Shown here in pieces: positions 5,930 to 7,874 of a DNA stretch of 7,874 bases. Source of the stretch: an uncultured Collinsella sp. (GTDB lineage Bacteria > Actinomycetota > Coriobacteriia > Coriobacteriales > Coriobacteriaceae); NCBI GenBank assembly GCA_934654765.1, contig CAKUGX010000092.1, positions 1 through 7,874 of the forward strand, written 5' to 3'. A program made the position numbers and the translations under genes. The notes beneath the pieces were generated by a model, which saw nothing but the letters and a program-made list of their open reading frames with translations, did not search any database and was not told where the DNA came from. Positions within the stretch are counted from its first letter, which is position 1; each line of letters opens with the position of its first letter.

Positions 5930-6208
5930 TTAGAACGGCGCGTACTCGTCGTACAGGTCGTCGGTCTCGCCGGAGGCATTGACCTGCTCGACACGGGTAA
6001 CGCCGGGCACATGCTCCTTGAGGATACGCTCGATACCCATGGACAGGGTCAGTGCGCTCATAGGGCAGCCGGCGCAGGCGCCCTGCAGCTCCAGCTTGAC
6101 GACACCCTCGTCGTCGACGCCCACATACTCCATATCGCCGCCGTCGGCCTGCAGGTTGGGGCGAATCTCTTCAAGAACCTTCTTAAGCAGCTCTTCGTTA
6201 ACAGCCAC
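5930..6208 (-). CDS. NifU C-terminal-domain (Nfu-type) Fe-S protein
   Basis: This 92-residue protein is the stand-alone NifU-like C-terminal domain, an Fe-S scaffold or carrier that hands clusters to target enzymes. Visible features are EELLKKVLEEIRPNLQADGG at the N-terminus and the cluster-binding CxxC in GACAGCPMS (C45, C48). The segment LTLSMGIERILKEHVPGV then follows, as in the family. The start is GTG (6206-6208) with AAAGGAG (6214-6220) 5 bases upstream. No suf or isc genes are nearby. The gene looks monocistronic: a GC-rich palindrome lies in the leader (6231-6246) and a terminator-like hairpin lies downstream. Confidence 0.95.
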   Translation of the reverse strand: MAVNEELLKKVLEEIRPNLQADGGDMEYVGVDDEGVVKLELQGACAGCPMSALTLSMGIERILKEHVPGVTRVEQVNASGETDDLYDEYAPF

Positions 6209-6230
6209 AGGGGCTCCTTTCTCACAATTA

Positions 6231-6270
6231 CGCGGGCGCGCCCGCGGACAGGGGCTATGTTACTACAGCC
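6231..6270 (-). promoter_or_regulatory. Palindrome and weak promoter upstream of the NifU-like gene
   Basis: CGCGGGCGCGCCCGCG at 6231-6246 is a perfect 16-base palindrome, lying 10 bases upstream of the AAAGGAG site. As RNA it could fold as a 6-base-pair stem with a CGCG loop. Upstream, TAACAT (6257-6262) is a possible -10, with GTGAGC (6279-6284) as a poor -35 at 16 bases. It sits within a small inverted repeat, GGCTAT (6253-6258) with ACAGCC (6265-6270). If that promoter is real, the palindrome lies at the very 5' end of the mRNA, where it could be an operator or a stabilising hairpin. The palindrome is certain; the promoter is weak. Confidence 0.4.
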
Positions 6271-6329
6271 ATGTACCCGCTCACGAGCCATCCATGCGCG
6301 CGGACACGACTTTCACGAGCGTTCAATTT

Positions 6330-6354
6330 GGGACGGGTCTCTTTTGGCTGTTTT
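6330..6354 (+). repeat. Probable decayed copy of the GGGACAGG repeat element
   Basis: Ungapped comparison with the element interior at 4888-4912 gives 20 matches in 25 bases, including GGGAC, the following GG(T), and TTTTGGC. The left arm is not preserved, so no hairpin like that of the intact copies can form. It lies 25 bases beyond the stop of the dCMP deaminase gene, the same kind of position as the other elements. Chance similarity is possible given the low-complexity T-runs. Confidence 0.45.
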
Positions 6355-6378
6355 GCCGCCAGCTGGCGTTGCCACGCG

Positions 6379-6903
6379 TTACTGCTGAGTCTGCCCCTCA
6401 GTGCCGATGTGAACATCGACGATAACCTGGCGGTAGCTGATGCCGCAGGAGTCGAGGATGCGGCGGCTGATGCGTCCATCATCAGTGTCGGCGTACTTGT
6501 TGTCCAGGTAGACGACCTCGCCCACGCCCACCTGCGCCAAAATCTTGGCGCAGTCGTGGCACGGGAACAGCGTGACGTAGACCGTGGAACCCTCGAGGTC
6601 CTTGAGCGAGCCACGGTAGTTGAGCACGGCGTTGGCCTCGGCATGGACCACGTAGTTGTGCTTGTCCTGCAGCGGGTCGTCGCTCGTACCCCACGGGAAA
6701 AAGTCGTCGTTGAGCGCCGAGGGCGTACCGTTGTAGCCCACCGAAAGGATGCGGTGGTTGGTGCTGGCGATGCACGCACCCACCTGCGTGTTGGGGTCCT
6801 TGCTGCGGCGCTGCGCGGCGATGGCCACGCTCATAAAGAACTCGTCCCAGCTAATGACGTCCAGGCGCTTGCCTGACGAAGTTTGATGAAGATCGTCCGA
6901 CAT
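6379..6903 (-). CDS. dCMP deaminase (ComEB-type cytidine/deoxycytidylate deaminase)
   Basis: This 174-residue zinc-dependent deaminase probably converts dCMP to dUMP, feeding thymidylate synthesis. Catalytic landmarks are HAE (H87, E89) in VVHAEANAVLN and PCHDC (C115, C118), giving the zinc ligands and the proton-shuttling glutamate. SKDPNTQVGACI near the N-terminus and the ILSVGYNGTP segment are typical of dCMP deaminases rather than cytidine deaminases. I start at ATG 6901-6903, with GGAGG (6912-6916) 8 bases upstream. An ATG 12 codons earlier (6937-6939) overlaps the -10 box TACAAT and has no ribosome binding site. The same fold is called ComEB in competence operons, but no competence genes are visible here, so a housekeeping role is more likely. 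Confidence 0.93.
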   Translation of the reverse strand: MSDDLHQTSSGKRLDVISWDEFFMSVAIAAQRRSKDPNTQVGACIASTNHRILSVGYNGTPSALNDDFFPWGTSDDPLQDKHNYVVHAEANAVLNYRGSLKDLEGSTVYVTLFPCHDCAKILAQVGVGEVVYLDNKYADTDDGRISRRILDSCGISYRQVIVDVHIGTEGQTQQ

Positions 6904-6937
6904 GGCAGACACCTCCGTAATCGCAATAGTTTGACCC

Positions 6938-6946
6938 ATTGTAGCA
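6938..6946 (-). promoter_or_regulatory. Extended -10 promoter of the dCMP deaminase gene
   Basis: TGCTACAAT on the minus strand is an extended -10 (TGn plus TACAAT, 5 of 6 to consensus). No -35 is seen at the usual spacing (AAACGC at 17 bases), which extended -10 promoters tolerate. Transcription would start near 6931, leaving a leader of about 28 bases with its GGAGG site. This also argues for the shorter protein start. Confidence 0.5.
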
Positions 6947-6953
6947 GGTGAAA

Positions 6954-6974
6954 GGTGGGGGCGTTTGTCCCACC
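6954..6974 (-). terminator. Weak hairpin between coaX and the deaminase gene
   Basis: GGTGGG (6954-6959) and CCCACC (6969-6974) pair over 6 bases with a 9-base loop. On the minus strand TTTCACC follows, 13 bases after the coaX stop. The stem is GC-rich but short and the tail is poor. The apex includes GGGACA, which faintly recalls the repeat elements elsewhere. An alternative stem pairs GGGCG with CGCCC across the same loop. Confidence 0.35.
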
Positions 6975-6987
6975 GGCGCCCTCGCTT

Positions 6988-7839
6988 TTACACGCGGCGG
7001 GGCTTTTGGTTGATGCGGTAGAGCTCGGCGAGACCCCGCAGCGTCAGTGCGTCATCTACCGTCAGACTGTGGCCGACCAACGCCGCGAGCGCCTCGGCAT
7101 CGTCGCCGGTAATGACGATGGGCACGCCATCCTCCCCCGCCGCCTTGGTCGAGCGCATCTCGGCAAGCACCATGTCGAGCATGCCGTCGATGCGGGCTAC
7201 CTCGCCCAAGACCACGCCCGAGCGCATGGCCTCGCGCGTGTTGCGGCCGATTACATGCGTCGGTGCCGAGGGCTCGACCTGGGGCAGACGCGCCGCAGCG
7301 GCCGAGAGCGAGCGAGCGCCGAGTGCCAGGCCCGGCGCGATGACGCCACCGACAAAGGTACCGCGCGCGTCGATCACCTCGATATTGGTCGTCGTGCCCA
7401 GGTCGATGACGATACACGGCGAGCCGTAGACGGCGCGTGCCGCCACGGCATCGGCGATGCGGTCGGGGCCGATCTCGGCCGGATCGTCGTAGTGCACGGG
7501 CATGCCGGTCTTGAGGCCCGGCCCCACGGTGAGCACGCGCCCCGTACAAGTGCGGGAAAGCGCCGTCTTCCACGGGCGCTCGAGCGCCGGCACCACGCAG
7601 CTCAGCACGGCAGCCGTGGGCACAAGCGCACCCGGCATGCCCGCATCGGCCGCCAGTGCGGCCATGACCTGCACGAGACGCATGCGCGCCTCGTCTGCTG
7701 TAATGCTCGACGGCGTGGTGATCTCGCACGTCGCAAGCGGACATTCCTGCGCCGCGGCCGAATCCTCTGCAAACAGGCCAAAGCGAATGAACGTGTTGCC
7801 CACGTCGACCGTCAATATATATGCGCACCCATTAAGCAT
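6988..7839 (-). CDS. coaX: Type III pantothenate kinase
   Basis: CoaX phosphorylates pantothenate, the first step of coenzyme A synthesis, in the cytoplasm. The 283-residue protein carries the ASKHA nucleotide-binding fold. Landmarks are the phosphate-binding TVDVGNTFIRFGLF (D12, G14, N15, T16), GPDRIADAV (D126 as the expected catalytic aspartate), IDLGTTTNIEVID (146-155), FVGGVIAPG (162-170) and IGRNTREAMRSG (187-198). Compared with the usual GADR and GTATTFD motifs, the second residue is proline and the later motif reads GTTTNIE. The aspartate is kept, so activity is still expected. The ATG follows AAAGGAG (7848-7854) with a 7-base spacer. Whatever lies upstream is outside the window. Confidence 0.95.
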   Translation of the reverse strand: MLNGCAYILTVDVGNTFIRFGLFAEDSAAAQECPLATCEITTPSSITADEARMRLVQVMAALAADAGMPGALVPTAAVLSCVVPALERPWKTALSRTCTGRVLTVGPGLKTGMPVHYDDPAEIGPDRIADAVAARAVYGSPCIVIDLGTTTNIEVIDARGTFVGGVIAPGLALGARSLSAAAARLPQVEPSAPTHVIGRNTREAMRSGVVLGEVARIDGMLDMVLAEMRSTKAAGEDGVPIVITGDDAEALAALVGHSLTVDDALTLRGLAELYRINQKPRRV

Positions 7840-7866
7840 CGTCGGCGCTCCTTTCGTCTGCCCAGC

Positions 7867-7872
7867 AGTATA
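7867..7872 (-). promoter_or_regulatory. Candidate -10 box of coaX
   Basis: TATACT on the minus strand matches the -10 consensus at 5 of 6 positions and lies 27 bases before the coaX ATG. It would leave a leader of about 20 bases with the ribosome binding site. The -35 region is beyond the window end, so this cannot be judged further. Confidence 0.3.
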
Positions 7873-7874
7873 TC

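Noticed and set aside
6379..6939. Longer 186-residue start for the dCMP deaminase
   Set aside because: The upstream ATG overlaps the -10 box TACAAT and lacks a ribosome binding site, while the ATG at 6901-6903 has GGAGG 8 bases away.
7052..7828. 258-codon minus-strand frame within coaX
   Set aside because: It is an out-of-frame shadow of coaX, whose own frame shows all the kinase motifs; this one is G-, R- and H-rich.

Overview
The window is a dense stretch of chromosomal housekeeping genes. It is GC-rich by eye and every supported gene lies on the minus strand, so transcription runs from high to low coordinates. The likely source is a Gram-positive gut actinobacterium of the class Coriobacteriia, and the overall look is Collinsella-like. 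Three things point there: an Asp23/DUF2273 envelope-stress operon of Gram-positive type, GTG starts mixed with strong AGGAGG-type ribosome binding sites, and short stem-loop repeats with GGGAC(A/G)GG cores. The genus is inferred from sequence style and was not tested by a search.

In transcription order the layout is as follows. coaX (type III pantothenate kinase, 7839-6988) has a candidate -10 at the window edge. A dCMP deaminase of ComEB type (6903-6379) has its own extended -10. A NifU C-terminal-domain protein (6208-5930) is followed by a terminator-like hairpin. lgt (prolipoprotein diacylglyceryl transferase, 5820-4999) comes next. A 727-residue polytopic membrane protein with DUF6020/GT-C-like features occupies 4854-2671. 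yebC (2506-1700) follows, with a good intrinsic terminator. Last is a three-gene operon: AmaP-like membrane anchor (1534-989), DUF2273 membrane protein (996-619) and Asp23/Gls24 protein (574-59).

Only the last three genes clearly form one functional unit, an Asp23-family membrane complex, with translational coupling between the first two. The other genes serve separate core tasks: coenzyme A synthesis, dTMP precursor supply, Fe-S assembly, lipoprotein maturation and translation. They appear to be mostly single-gene transcription units separated by hairpins.

The most interesting non-coding signal is a set of short palindromic elements with a GGG(A/T)C(A/G)GG core. They sit directly after stop codons (asp23, DUF6020-like and lgt genes), with a probable decayed copy after the deaminase gene and an extra copy just upstream of the DUF6020-like gene. 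Two of them are about 92% identical over 53 bases and lie in inverted orientation 4.8 kb apart. No CRISPR array, tRNA, rRNA, transposase or defence system is visible. No intergenic stretch exceeds about 170 bases. I found no convincing new multi-gene system.
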